Positions 24,284 to 34,947 of a stretch of 64,000 bases of DNA are shown piece after piece; positions within the stretch are counted from its first letter, which is position 1, and each line of letters begins with the position of its first letter. The notes beneath the pieces are model-generated. The model worked only from the letters and a program-made list of their open reading frames with translations. It made no database searches and was not told the origin of the DNA. The position numbers and the translations under genes are program-made. The stretch comes from Saitoella complicata NRRL Y-17804 (taxonomy: Eukaryota; Ascomycota; Saitoellomycetes; Saitoellales; Saitoellaceae). Where the stretch lies: positions 124,001 through 188,000 of the forward strand of contig NW_017566999.1 in NCBI RefSeq assembly GCF_001661265.1, written 5' to 3'.

Positions 24284-24874
24284 ATGGCATTTACAGTTCG
24301 CCGCTCTTCACCACATGACGTGACAGCTCTACAAGAGATCGTACCAAGGCACTTCTGCAACTACGAACCCATGAGTCAGTCTTTCGACCCACAACCATGT
24401 CCAGAAGACCTCGCGCCACTGATAGACTCCATCATCGAGGAATGTGTCCCCTCCGGACCCTCGGTCAAGATCATGTCGTTAGTAGCTGTTGACGACAACG
24501 GCGATATTGCAGCTTTTCTGCTGGCTAGAGATCTTCGCAATGAGCATGCGCCAGAACCTATTCCTGACGATGCATTTAACAAGAAACTGCTGAGTACATT
24601 TGACAAGATGCACAACCAGGCCGAGGAGGCGAAGCCGGGGTTACATTCGGAGCCGTGGTTGTTTGTAGAGGTTTGTGGGGTGTTACCACAAGCGACGGGT
24701 CAGGGTGTCTTCAGGAAGCTTTGTGATGGGATGAAGGACATCTACGCGGGCGAAGGCTGGAAGGGATTGTGCGGGATCACTGCTGCTCCAGGCGTACAAA
24801 AAGTGTTATCGGAGGTCTGGATTACAGGGAAGCTGAACGATCTGGAACCGGTCTTCGTTGGCGTATCATGGTAG
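24284..24874 (+). CDS. GNAT-like N-acetyltransferase
   Basis: Single exon, 196 residues, starting MAFTVRRSSPHDVTALQEI as many GNAT proteins do (a first strand followed by DxxAL). Later come SLVAVDDNGDIAAFLLARDL (strands 2-3) and PWLFVEVCGVLPQATGQGVFRKLCDGM, where VLPQATGQGVFRKL stands in the place of the acetyl-CoA loop VxPxxRGxGxGxxL. The glutamine-rich version of that loop is degenerate (ATGQGVF), so activity is uncertain. The substrate is unknown. No signal peptide or membrane segment. Confidence 0.7.
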   Translation: MAFTVRRSSPHDVTALQEIVPRHFCNYEPMSQSFDPQPCPEDLAPLIDSIIEECVPSGPSVKIMSLVAVDDNGDIAAFLLARDLRNEHAPEPIPDDAFNKKLLSTFDKMHNQAEEAKPGLHSEPWLFVEVCGVLPQATGQGVFRKLCDGMKDIYAGEGWKGLCGITAAPGVQKVLSEVWITGKLNDLEPVFVGVSW

Positions 24875-25038
24875 CTTTGCCGTGTCTGGAATCGATAACT
24901 CCCTTTGTGCCCTCGATCGAGAACTACCGGCCATCACTTTTGCCGTGCCGCTTGCCGAACGTGGTTTAGTGCGGTAACGTAGTTTACGGAGCACACCCTC
25001 CGACGTCACCATCGCAGGACTCACTGCTCTTCAGGAAA

Positions 25039-26120
25039 ATGTCGAGCAAAATCAACGTAGCAGTCATCGGTGGTTTGGGGAACTTGGGCAGAGAGATCGC
25101 CCTTGCATCAATCGAGCGTGGTCATTCTGTCCGTGTCCTGACCCGTTCCGCAACTGTCTCTGATGCCGCTGCGGTCGAAGCGCTCGAGAAAGCAGGCGCG
25201 GTGATCATCAAGGTCGACTATGATACGGAAGAGTCGGTCTTGAGGGCATTTGATGGAATTGATACTGTGGTGACCCTGGCGCCTGCCTTCACTCTGGATG
25301 CAATCGACGGGCAGAAGCGATGGATTCAATTGGCAATCAAAGCTGGCGTGAAGCGGTACGTCGCGCAATCCAAGAGGCGAAAGGATCAGTCGCTAATTCA
25401 AGGATACAGGTGGGTTCCTAACGAGTTCGGTACTGCCCCCACATCTTCGCTCACCCAATCCCCAATCTTCGGCCTCCGCACCTCACTCCGCCAATACCTC
25501 ATCGAGCACCAAAGCCTGATCTCCCACACGTTCTTCTACTGCGGTTACTTTACGGAATATATCACTCACCGCTCCGGCTTCGGAATTAATCTCGACGCAA
25601 AGACAGCGGATCTGGAAGGTGAAGGCATTGCGCCGGTGTCCTGGACGTCGAGGAGGGATGTTGGAAAGTTTGTTGCATCGGCATTGGGAAGGGATGAGAG
25701 TAAGAATGCTGAGGTGAGGATTTGTGGGGATGTGAAGTCCTTGGGCGAGGTGGTGGAGATGTTCGAGAGAGAAATGGGTGAGCTTCGCGTATGTAACCCT
25801 TTCTCGGAGTTTGAGCTAATGCGTGACTTACAGAGACCAACTTCGCGGTCACTAAACATACGCTTGAAGAATCCGAAACGCGCCATGCCGAAAAGAAGTG
25901 TTCCATCTTTGCACTTATCATCGCGAAGGGGGGCGCGTATGTAGGTCGCGGCGGGAAGTATGTTGAACCGGCGGAACACGATTTACGGGGCGATCTGAAT
26001 TTGGATAATCATGTATATCAGGATTGGGAGACTTGGAAGGTCGAGGATGGAGTTAGGGATTATGTTGACAAGAAGAAGGAAGGTCAGGAAGTCAAAGTTA
26101 GCATGGAAGGTGGACGGTGA
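25039..26120 (+). CDS. NmrA-like NAD(P)-binding protein
   Basis: Member of the NmrA/isoflavone-reductase-like atypical short-chain dehydrogenases, which act as redox sensors or oxidoreductases. Exons 25039-25777 and 25834-26120 give about 341 residues. The N-terminal Rossmann motif VIGGLGNLGREIALASIERG is followed by VRVLTRSA and DTVVTLAPAF. VKRYVAQS and the WVPNEFG segment correspond to the usual F(I/V)PSEFG. The intron donor is ambiguous: GTGAGC (chosen) gives a 95-residue hydrophilic tail ending KVSMEGGR, while GTATGT 10 bases later gives a shorter basic tail. The coding signal upstream of the intron is clear. Confidence 0.82.
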
Positions 26121-27105
26121 GGCGTGGGAACGTTCTGTTTGTACGCCGTATGCAGTTCATAATTCATCGATTCAGTATGCCCAGTCGTCATACCATAGAT
26201 CTTTGACGTATATTTTCACCACACTCTGATGATGGTTTGCCTTGTCAAGAAAGCTATCCGTTCTTGTGGAAGATGGCACTTCTAATGGTCGGCTTGCCTC
26301 TGCAGACATAAACCAATACCACGAAGTATTTGGACAGCTCTGCATTTGGTCAGGAATGGTAGTTGCACTGGTCAACAAGGCACACAACATCATGACTATT
26401 CTCACTGAGCTATGATGTTACTCTACAAGATTAGAGAGATCCCTTTCGAAAGAACGCAGTGGCATCCTCAGGGTGCTTCTATTTTTAGCCCAAATTCGGG
26501 CGCGTAATGTAACGTAGACTTTCTACCGCCGAATTCGGCACGACAACCGCTCCAAGTCGAAACGCGTCATTCCACGAGGAGAAGGCAGATTTGTTCTGAT
26601 TTCTCTGTTCTAAAGCTTCCCTTCTAGACTTGTTCGGTTCTGACAACTTTTTCTTCACCTGCCTTTCTGATTTCCTTGCCGGAACCATCTCAAGTGTCGT
26701 TAACTAAGATACCTCTGCGGTTGGCAACGGCGTCTGAGTTAACCTGTGCCGTCTCCAAGTTAACTTCAGTTTGTGGCAGCGTCCGTCGAGCAGTGCAAAT
26801 TCAGAGTAAGACTTCCCCTTTGGGCGTTCGTCTGATCCTCGCGCGCAATTCACGTCAGCTGGTGCGTTGCAGTCTGGCGCGCGCGTGAAGTGTGATGTGA
26901 GGCAACAAGGACGCGGCTGTAACTGGCACTCGAATAACGCATCAAAATCGTTCCGGATCAGAGCCCGCTTTCCACTCCCTTTTGTCAGAAGTACGCGCGG
27001 CAACTCACACACACACCCCCCAACTACAAATACCCCTCGCCCCCCGACTTCCTTCAAACCTCACTCAACAACTCAAACCCCCTCAACTCAACAACTCTAT
27101 CAATA
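26121..27105. other. Intergenic region before histone H4
   Basis: Nearly 1 kb with the 3' flank of the NmrA gene and the histone H4 promoter. A minus-strand frame at 26485-26688 is listed separately. The stretch just before H4 (27000-27100) is C-rich on the plus strand (CACACACACCCCCC and CCTCGCCCCCCGAC), as is common just upstream of highly expressed fungal genes. Confidence 0.5.
26485..26688 (-). CDS. Possible small orphan protein
   Basis: An ATG-started frame of 67 codons, Lys/Arg-rich in the first half (SERQVKKKLSEPNKSRRE) and more hydrophobic at the end (FRLGAVVVPNSAVESLRYI). Its composition is compatible with a real short protein, for example a small nucleolar or mitochondrial ribosomal one, but I recognise no family and see no flanking exons. 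It may equally be chance. Confidence 0.25.
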   Translation of the reverse strand: MVPARKSERQVKKKLSEPNKSRREALEQRNQNKSAFSSWNDAFRLGAVVVPNSAVESLRYITRPNLG

Positions 27106-27471
27106 ATGTCTGGTCGCGGAAAGGGTGGAAAAGGTCTCGGAAAGGGTGGTGCTAAGGTACATTCTATCGCGTCTATCTTGTATTCAACTCGATGCTAACT
27201 CATCTCACAGCGTCACAGGAAGATTTTGCGTGACAACATCCAGGGTATCACCAAGCCCGCTATCCGCCGTCTCGCCCGTCGTGGTGGTGTCAAGCGTATC
27301 TCCGGTCTCATCTACGAGGAGACCCGTGGTGTCTTGAAGACCTTCCTCGAGGGTATCATTCGTGACGCCGTCACCTACACTGAGCACGCCAAGCGCAAGA
27401 CCGTCACCTCCCTCGACGTCGTCTACGCTCTCAAGCGCCAGGGCCGTACCATCTACGGTTTCGGTGGATAA
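27106..27471 (+). CDS. Histone H4
   Basis: Core nucleosome protein. Exons 27106-27156 and 27211-27471 with a 54-base intron (GTACAT...CTCACAG) give 103 residues, the universal length. The sequence is near invariant: [40 protein letters not shown], ending GRTIYGFGG. The intron falls directly after Lys16 (GGAK-RHRK). There is no metazoan-type histone 3' stem-loop after the stop; a 16-18 base T run lies at about 27537-27553, so ordinary polyadenylation is likely. No histone H3 gene sits next to it, unlike the H3-H4 pair common in fungi. Confidence 0.98.
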
Positions 27472-27765
27472 ATGCATACATCGCGTCCGAGCACTGCGCT
27501 ATCTTTTTTCGTTTCGTTTTGTTTCGGGGTGGGTTCTTTCTTTTTTTTTTTTACACAACGGCAAACTTGGGTCTCGGGTCTTTCTATCGGTGTTCTTCGG
27601 GGTTTCTTATTTACACAACGCGGCCGCGGTTCATACCGCATCTCTAAACTAGGTATTTGAAATTGATCACTTCAAAGCCATTTCTGGTTCCTGTTACCCT
27701 TCCTGTGCTGTGCAACATGTATTCCGTACAATATCGTACAATGTCCATTCTATCGTACACCGAGC

Positions 27766-28430
27766 TCAACGGTATCGAATCTTCTGACCACCACGCTTTT
27801 CCATCTTTTGTTGCCTCTTGCTCATCGCAGGCGCAGCCTCCTCCTGAGCCTCAGCCGCAGCACCCCTTCCACCAAACATGTTGCCGAGCCCCAAGAACCT
27901 CGCTGCCATGGGTCCGACCTTGAACACGGCATACGCCGGCACAGCCCACAACACCCAGAATCCCCTGTTAATGCCAAGCGCAGCGAGTGCCTGCCCAAGC
28001 CAGCAAACGTAGATAACATCCCACATCCACTCCGTCAATCCAGCCTGGTTGAGGTCCTGTCCGGCACTAAGGAGTTCACCGGCGGGGTTGTAGCGTGCAC
28101 GACCAGTCTTCTCGAGGGTGAATTGGAGGAATCCGGAAAGAGCAGTGGTGAGGAGGTATTTGATCAGCATACCAGTTGAGAATGCTCGTAGACGGAGGAC
28201 GAGGCGCATGAGGATGAAGAAACCATGCAGACCCATCGCGAATAGGCGGTGGTTCGCAACGATGCGGGCGTTTTGAATCGCCAGACGTTTGTTTGCTTGA
28301 TTTGCCTGTCCATCTATTAGTTACATCGCCCGTCTTTGAAATTCGTGATGAACATACCATAATGGTTCTGGTGTTGCGCCTTGACCTCGTCAGCTCCCCT
28401 CCCCCTCTGTTGAGCCAAACTCTAAATTCG
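27766..28430 (-). CDS. TMEM208/Snd2 ER protein-targeting factor (5' end unresolved)
   Basis: ER membrane protein of the SRP-independent targeting route. The main exon is 27766-28313, preceded by a 44-base intron (GTATGT...AATAG, branch CTAAT) and an exon ending at 28358 that reads EVKAQHQNHYD. The joined protein reads GQANQANKRLAIQNARIV, then hydrophobic segments FAMGLHGFFILMRLVLRL, MLIKYLLTTALSGFLQF and VLWAVPAYAVFKV, and a basic tail SKRQQKMEKRGG typical of the family. No in-frame ATG precedes the first exon before a stop, so a further 5' exon or a different start must exist; the first internal ATG is at 28236. It is divergent from the FetB-like gene with almost no space between them. Confidence 0.78.
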
Positions 28431-28502
28431 GTCAGAGGCACTAAAATGTTCGTCGTTACACCCGCGATCGTCCAACCAAAATTCACTGAATAAGCAACCA
28501 CC

Positions 28503-29504
28503 ATGGATGTATACGTCCTGTTCAATACTACCGTGCCTGGGAATCCTGAGAATGGGACGTATCCTCCGGAGGACCCCAATACGCCGCTATTGACGAACTT
28601 TAATGTTCTCTTGGCATCCATCTCTCTCCTCCTCAACGCTATCCTCTCGCTGTCCCTCAACCTCCGTCTCTCGACACCTCTTCTCGTTGCAGCCCTCCGA
28701 TGCTTCGTTCAACTCTCCCTCCTCGGAGTCATCCTCAAAACGGTCTTCACCAGCCAAAACCCATGGACAGTCTCGGCAATGGGTGGAGCACTCGTAATCC
28801 TCGGCGCGTGGGAAGCAACGTGGAACAGATCCAAACGCCGCTTCGAAGGAATGTTCTGGTCGACTCTCCTCTCCATGGGTCTAACCTGCGTCATCTGCGC
28901 CTCCCTCGCTTCCCGCTGGGCAATGGGCTCAACACCTTGGTGGTCGCCCGAGCGGTTCATCCCAGTCCTCGGAATGTCCCTCGGGAACGCCATCGCCGGA
29001 ATTAGCGTCGGAGTTGGATACGTCCTCAACGTTCTCGGTACAGCCGAACGTGAGAAAGTCGAGATGAGCCTCGCATTTGGAGCGACGAGGTGGGAGGCTA
29101 CGAGGCCGTTGTTGAGGGAGGCGATTAGGCTCGCCACGTTACCGAGTATTACGCAGATGAGTGTCATGGGTCTCATCTCGATTCCGGGAACGATGACGGG
29201 AACGATTTTGGGTGGTGCGGATGTGGATCAGGCAGTGAAGTACCAGTTGGTCTTGATTTTCGTGATTTCGGGGTGTACTGGAGTCGCGACTGTCATGGCT
29301 GTATGGGCTTGTTTGGCGGTCGTCGTCGATGAAAGGCACCGCGTGAGACCCGAAAGAATCTACGGAAAGGCCAAGAATGGCGAGTCCCTCTGGTCCAAGT
29401 GGAGGAAGTCCCTAGCAGCAAAGAAGGCAGCCAGGGAGGAAGCAACGAACGGCTCAGGCCCAGAAAACACCGAGCGCGAACCCCTGTTGAGCAGGGTAAA
29501 CTAA
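28503..29504 (+). CDS. FetB/ALS3-type (UPF0014) ABC transporter permease
   Basis: Membrane half of an unusual ABC system, known as FetB in bacteria (iron export) and ALS3/STAR2 in plants (aluminium tolerance). Single exon, 333 residues, with about seven hydrophobic segments: VLLASISLLLNAILSLSLNL, LVAALRCFVQLSLLGVILK, VSAMGGALVILGAW and others. The family signatures are GMSLGNAIAGISVGVGYVL, ATRWEATRPLLREAIR (the EAA-like loop contacting the ATPase) and LISIPGTMTGTILGG. No ATPase partner lies next to it. It is tail to tail with the gamma-glutamyltranspeptidase gene, 35 bases between stops. Intronless, so bacterial transfer is a possibility, though many neighbours also lack introns. Confidence 0.9.
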   Translation: MDVYVLFNTTVPGNPENGTYPPEDPNTPLLTNFNVLLASISLLLNAILSLSLNLRLSTPLLVAALRCFVQLSLLGVILKTVFTSQNPWTVSAMGGALVILGAWEATWNRSKRRFEGMFWSTLLSMGLTCVICASLASRWAMGSTPWWSPERFIPVLGMSLGNAIAGISVGVGYVLNVLGTAEREKVEMSLAFGATRWEATRPLLREAIRLATLPSITQMSVMGLISIPGTMTGTILGGADVDQAVKYQLVLIFVISGCTGVATVMAVWACLAVVVDERHRVRPERIYGKAKNGESLWSKWRKSLAAKKAAREEATNGSGPENTEREPLLSRVN

Positions 29505-29539
29505 CATTAACCTCCAAATCCTAAGTCTAGGTAATAAAT

Positions 29540-31473
29540 CTAATATCCTGCCGCGACCCCACCCTTCCTAGAGTCAGAGACACCCTCAACCCAACCAGTT
29601 GTCTTGCCCTTCTGGCGTCCTTTATATCTCCTCACGACCTGTACCTCAGCCCGTGGTCTGCTCGCTGGGAAGATGTCGACTTCGTGACCCCTTTCCTTTA
29701 ATCCATTCACGATGTCCTCACTGACGCCCGACTCGACAGACACCGAAGCTGGAAGAAGCTGGTGATGCAAGCGAGGCGCCTCGACAACATCAAGGAGGTT
29801 AAAGCCCCAGTCATAAGTACGGACGATAGCCTCGAAAACCGCTGTGACGATTCGCGACCCACCGGATGATCCCAACGCGAGCTCAAAGTCACCGTCATGC
29901 ACGATGATAGCCGGCGCACTCGAACTCAACGGCCTCTTGAACGGACGAATGAAGTTGTAGATACTCGGCGTGAGGTTAAATGCGTTACTGACTCCCGGCT
30001 GCGAAAAATCATCCATCTGGTCGTTCAGGATGATTCCAGTAGTGGGTTCCATCAATCTGCTGCCAAAATACAGGTTGACGGTCGAGGTGATACTGGCAGC
30101 CATGCCGTCCTCGTCGACGACACTGAGGTGCGTAGTACCGTGATTTTCGATGAAATCGTACTTCGGGCCATAGTGTTCCCATCCATACGTCTCATCCGAA
30201 GAGATATTCGCTCGAGCCTTCGCGGCCCATTCCTTTGTCAATAACTCTGCGATACGAGGAGAGTTGTCCGGGTCGCCTTCAACGTAGTCACCGAGTTCTG
30301 TACGGCCCGCCGAAGCCCACTTCATTGCTTCAACGAGGTAATGCGCGCCAAGCGGGGTGTATCCTACGTTCTTCAAATCCAAACCTTCAACAATATTCAA
30401 GGCTTCGAGGAGAACGGGACCAGAGCAAGGCGCACGGCAGGTGAGGACTTCGCGACCGTGATACCAGCCCTTGATGGGCTCTTCGACCTTTGCTTCATAG
30501 GATGCCATGTCGTCCAAGGTAAGGATACCTCCGCGTGCAGCGAGGAAGTCGACGATGTGAGAGGCGATGGGGTTTTCGTAGAATGCTGAAGGGCCGCGAG
30601 AAGCGATGCGCTCGAGGGTGTTGGAGTAGTTGAGGCGGTACATCATGTCGCCCTCAGCGAGCAGCGTGCCGTTTGGCGCGACGACTGTCCTCCATGCGGG
30701 GTCCGCCAGGAAGTCATCTTCGAGGAGCTTAAGTCGCGATGCCAAATCTCTCTCAATCAAGATACCCTCCCGCGCAAGCTTGATCGAAGGCTCAACCAAC
30801 TTGTTCCACGGAAGTTTGCCATACAACGCATGTGCTGCTCCATACCCAGCAACCTCTCCTGGCACTCCAACAGCTAACGCACCAATCTGACTCGCCTTCG
30901 GGTTGCCCTCGTACATCCATTTGTGCGCCAGCGCTGGCGCAGCCTCCCTAAAGTTAATGTTATGTGCGCTTCCATTCTGATGTCTGATCATCATGAACCC
31001 GCCTCCTCCGATACCCGAGGAGAACATGTTGATGGACCCGACGCAGATACCGGCGGCGATGGCGGCGTCCACGGCGTTGCCTCCATCCTTGAGGATTTGA
31101 ACGCCGATGTCGGAGCATGTATCTACCTCGGTAGCGACGGCGCCATGAGCAGCTTGAACGAGGACTTTGTGTCGGGTGGGTTCGTCTGTGCGTCGGCTTA
31201 GTCAGCAGCTCAGGAGTCACTCGCAATCAACGTACCGTGCGATCTGCTATGTCTCCAAGCGAAAAGTAAAGCTGTAAATAATGCGACGAGCATCAATGTG
31301 ATGCATGCAATTAGGGATACACGTTTCTTCGCCGCCGCCTTGTCGGACTTGATGGATTGAGCATCCGCCGACACGGGCGTGGGCAACAACGTCGTAGTAA
31401 CGTCCGCACTCTCCAAGTCATCGGTATCATTAGGCGGTCTTGGTATCCGGTCCAAGGAAGTCGTCGAGGACAT
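29540..31473 (-). CDS. Gamma-glutamyltranspeptidase (membrane-anchored)
   Basis: Cleaves the gamma-glutamyl bond of glutathione at the vacuole or cell surface. Exons 31236-31473 and 29540-31185, with a 50-base intron, give about 627 residues. A cytoplasmic tail is followed by one signal-anchor segment (SLIACITLMLVALFTALLFAW, about residues 53-73, with SLIACITLMLVALFTALL as its core), then DGGNAVDAAIAAGICVG and SSGIGGGGFMMI, classic GGT openings. The autoprocessing site and nucleophile are in NHGTTHLSVVDEDG (Thr before HLSVVD). Substrate residues GSSGGSRI and the oxyanion-loop PSSSAPAI-like LSSSAPAIIV are present. It is divergent from the NudE gene with 172 bases between start codons, including a CT-rich run at about 31500-31535. 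Confidence 0.95.
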
Positions 31474-31645
31474 TCTCGTCTTGATGGTGTTTGAATGGTC
31501 GTCTCTCTCGTCGCTCTCTCTCTCTCGGTTCGCGGTAATAAGGTTTGCCCACTTGTCACGGATGCAGCGCTGTGCGGGAAGCTAGACCAATACTCAACGC
31601 CAGCAGAAGAGGGCAACAACAGAGCACATACATTCACAGCCAACC

Positions 31646-33276
31646 ATGGCGGGTACAGATGAGTGAGTGAATGCTGCTGTGTGAATGCTTAGGGATATGT
31701 GTTGACTTTCTATCTATTCAGCATCGCCTCATTGCAGGCACGCATTGCACAGCTGGAGGAAGACCTTGCTGATGCCCGGGAGAATCAGGCCGCATCAAAG
31801 GAGCTCGAAGACGAACTCATGAAGGAGCTGGAGGCAAACGAAACCGCTCTCGATCAGGCGCAGCAGAAGCAGGACCTGTTACAGCGCGATATCCAATCAT
31901 GGAAGGACAAATACCAACAAGCAACGACAGAAGCCTCCAAAGCGCAGACGACGATGCAGAAGGAGATCGATTCGTTGCGAGAGATACAAAAGAAACTCAA
32001 GCTGCAGCTACGTGAGGTTGAAGTGAGTAATGATGAGATTGAGAGGAACGAGCGAGTACACCAGTCGGACTTGGAGAGACTAAGGGCAGAGCATGAGGCG
32101 TTGTTGGAACAGCATGCAATGCTGGAGAGTGATTATGCAGCGACGGAGAGTTTACGAGCAGATAACCAGCGTCTACGCGATGAGCTTCGGGATGCAAACG
32201 CAGAGATTTCGGTCCTGCAAGCGAAGATTGCGAAGTTAGAGAAAGAGGGACCAGCATTGATTCCGTCTGCATCGTCAATGAGCGACGTTCCATCACCGCC
32301 GCCAAGTAATGCTGGCACTCGCGTGTCGAACTCTGTTCAGCCAAGTCGAAGGGCGTCTGTAGCTCACTCAGAAGTCTCACTGTCGCGGCGGCCCAGCGGG
32401 ACTACATCAGAACCCCCTGCCCGATCACGCGGCAACCCTCGTCGCGAGTCCAGTGCATGGCTCAAAGTACAGGAGCTCAAAGCCAGAACAGAACGAATGC
32501 GTGGTCAGCTTTCCTCTACATTCAATGTTCGCCCATGTTCACGCGCAGGAAGCCGGAACGATGATCGACCAGCGAGCCGCGCAAGCCGTCCAGGGTCCGC
32601 TTTGTCGCACTCCTCCCTGAGGTCCCGCAGATTGAGCTCAGCACATTCCGATGTGTCTTCCATCAGGAGTCCGCCTTTTGGGCACGCGACACTTGCAGCT
32701 GATTCTGCATTGCTGTCACCCGATTCAATGAGACCTAGCGCGGCACACGGCCGCAGGCCAAGGCCTTTGTCAATACAGGGTCCTTCAGCGATTGCAACTG
32801 CTCCCGTACCGGAAGTGTCTACGCCGACAGAGGAGAACCCTCCGACGAACGACATGACCCCGAAAGCGGCGCTGCCATCACACCTTACAGAGAAGTCGAA
32901 GCTGTACTCGCCGAGTCATCTGCCTCTGAACCTGCCACGGAAAGTTGGAGCAATAGATACGTCGCGCGTACCAAGATCACGAGTCAATAATTCAATATCA
33001 AGCAGCATGAGTATGGCCGACCGACGCAAGAGTCTGCAGATTCCGAATACGGCGACCGTCTCGCTTGCCCACCTTAGATCCGCTTCCTCAGAACGGCAGT
33101 CAGCTGGAACGGTTGAGAAACTCATCAGTGCACCAATAAAGGTGGAATCCCCCGCCAGGAGTGGAATCCCTAAGTCTCCCACTGGAAGCCCTAGCAGGTT
33201 ACCGGCGCCGTCATTTCTCAGGCAGAAGAGGATGAGTTTACATCCCGGTTTGAAAAGCCTGAGTACAGGAGAGTGA
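31646..33276 (+). CDS. NudE/Ndel1 dynein regulator
   Basis: Coiled-coil adaptor linking Lis1 and dynein in nuclear migration. A 17-base first exon, 31646-31662 (MAGTD), is joined by a GTGAGT...TTCAG intron to 31722-33276, giving about 523 residues. Residues 5-180 are continuous coiled coil: SLQARIAQLEEDL, SKELEDELMKEL, SWKDKYQQA, then the NudE Lis1/dynein segment with SNDEIERNERVH, LLEQHAMLESDY and RLRDELRDANAEI. The C-terminal two thirds is Ser/Pro/Arg-rich and disordered with short ASRP/SRASRPGS motifs. Length is in the range of filamentous-fungal NudE. It could be mistaken for a generic coiled-coil protein, but the order of blocks fits NudE. Confidence 0.82.
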
Positions 33277-33416
33277 AGATGAATAGTACATGCACATACA
33301 TAATTTGGGGTTTGGCATAGGTTCATGGAGTTTTCGTTTAACTGACTTTGCATAGTATTAGGCATAACCAAGCATTCTTACACAGACACATTCTCAATCG
33401 CTCCCTATAAATACAA

Positions 33417-34947
33417 CTACTGCCTATACAACGGCGGGCTGCCCGATGTCGAACGATCGCGAGGTCTTGGACTCACCGGACGATCAGCGTGAAGATACAG
33501 TGGCTTCAGTCCAGGAGGACTTTCTCCGGGCGCAAGCAGCTGGTTCCTCTGCATCTCGTAGACATCACTCGCATTACTTCCTGAGCGGTCTCGGAATGGC
33601 TGCCTTCCACGATCATATCCATGGCCGAGGTCTCCGACATCGCTTCCAGCTTCACTCGGCGTTGGAGCCCGCGCATAGAGTTGGGGGCCGATGTTCGGAT
33701 CCCTATGGAAAGGGGAAGGGACTCGCTCGAATCCGCGTATGGGTTCGAACTGTGCACCATGGACAATCTCACGCTGACGAGCACGGCGTTCTTTACGCCA
33801 TGCGAAAAAGGCGTAAATGGGAATCACAAGGACGGGAACGGCAAGCCATACGGCGATGGCCCAGAGAGGGGCCCCAGCCAGATTCAACCCCGTTGCGACT
33901 GCGACTGTGGAAGCGACCGTGATTAATGTGCGACCAAGCCAGATATGCCCATAGGTGTACCACATCCGCACCGGTCGAGGGTTACCCCCATGTGTCTGTT
34001 TATACTTGACGAAGCTTCTGTGGTGCCAATAGCCAAGACAAGGTTGGAGGAAAAGACCGCAAATGAGCCCCAGCCCAATCCACTGATGCGCAAAGCTAAG
34101 TTGCTGACCTCGACTCGCTCCGACACCACTGCTCACACCAAGGAGGATCAATACCATCCCACACATTTGCTGTATCCAGTGCGCCTTGAACGCATTTGGG
34201 AGCATCTCGTTGAACAGCTTGATGATCGATGCGCCGAGAGGAAGGATGATACACCATGCGATTACCATACATAGAGCATGAGCGAGAACCAGAAACCTCC
34301 AGCTGTTGTGATCATAGGGGACTGTCACTTCTGGCTTTGTGTCCAAGGTGGGTAGGCGCAAAGTAAAGTCACCCACAGTAACATGACGTGAGAAAGAGCC
34401 GCTCGTGATATTCTTGGGTTTCGTCGCGCCGAGCGCCCATACGAACTTTTGTTCGCCATTTGTAGTGAGCGCTTTTTCGAGATATGAAATCTCGATATCT
34501 GCGACGATGTATGTTGAAGTGAGCCGCGATGAGGAGAGGAGGGTGAAGTTGGCCTTGTCGTATACCTTGGGAACAGAGTGATCTGTTGCCCAGCGAAGCG
34601 AACCAGCCACTTTTGAGTGCTCGTCTTCAGCTACCACGATAAGCGGATTGTTGACTGTGCACATCTTCAGCACATGCACGCGATAAGGTTTGGGATCACA
34701 TACGCATCCCATCACCCAAGCCGACCCCCACCCAGCCTACCTCCTTCGGTGCCGTGATCTGAAGATGAATAGCCTTCGAGCCATTCGAAGACAAGGGGAC
34801 GACGGCGGCTACGCAAATTCCGCTAAAGACATCAGTGTACTGGGCACCTTGCGCTGCGGTTCCGGTGATCAGACACAACACCCCTACTTTGTGTGCACAT
34901 AACTTAGCCAAGCAGGCGAGCAAGAGGCAAAGAAGATAACATGCCAA
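33417..34947 (-). CDS. DOMON - cytochrome b561 domain membrane protein
   Basis: Likely trans-membrane electron carrier of the secretory pathway or plasma membrane. Exons 34704-34947 and 33417-34654, with a 49-base intron (GTATGT...GCACAG), give about 493 residues. A signal peptide (YLLCLLLACLAKLC) is followed by a DOMON domain at about residues 30-190 (YTDVFSGICVA, VGWVGVGLGDGM, SLRWATDHS, FVWALGA). A cytochrome b561 core follows with five hydrophobic spans and candidate haem histidines in LVLAHALCMV, AHWIQQM, FAHQWIG and YTYGHIWLG. The C-terminal 110 residues are polar, rich in Arg/Pro/Ser, presumably cytosolic. Confidence 0.9.

Noticed and set aside
24284-26120. A secondary-metabolite cluster joining the acetyltransferase, NmrA protein, velvet protein and transporters
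   Set aside because: The genes are scattered among housekeeping genes and no backbone synthase is present.
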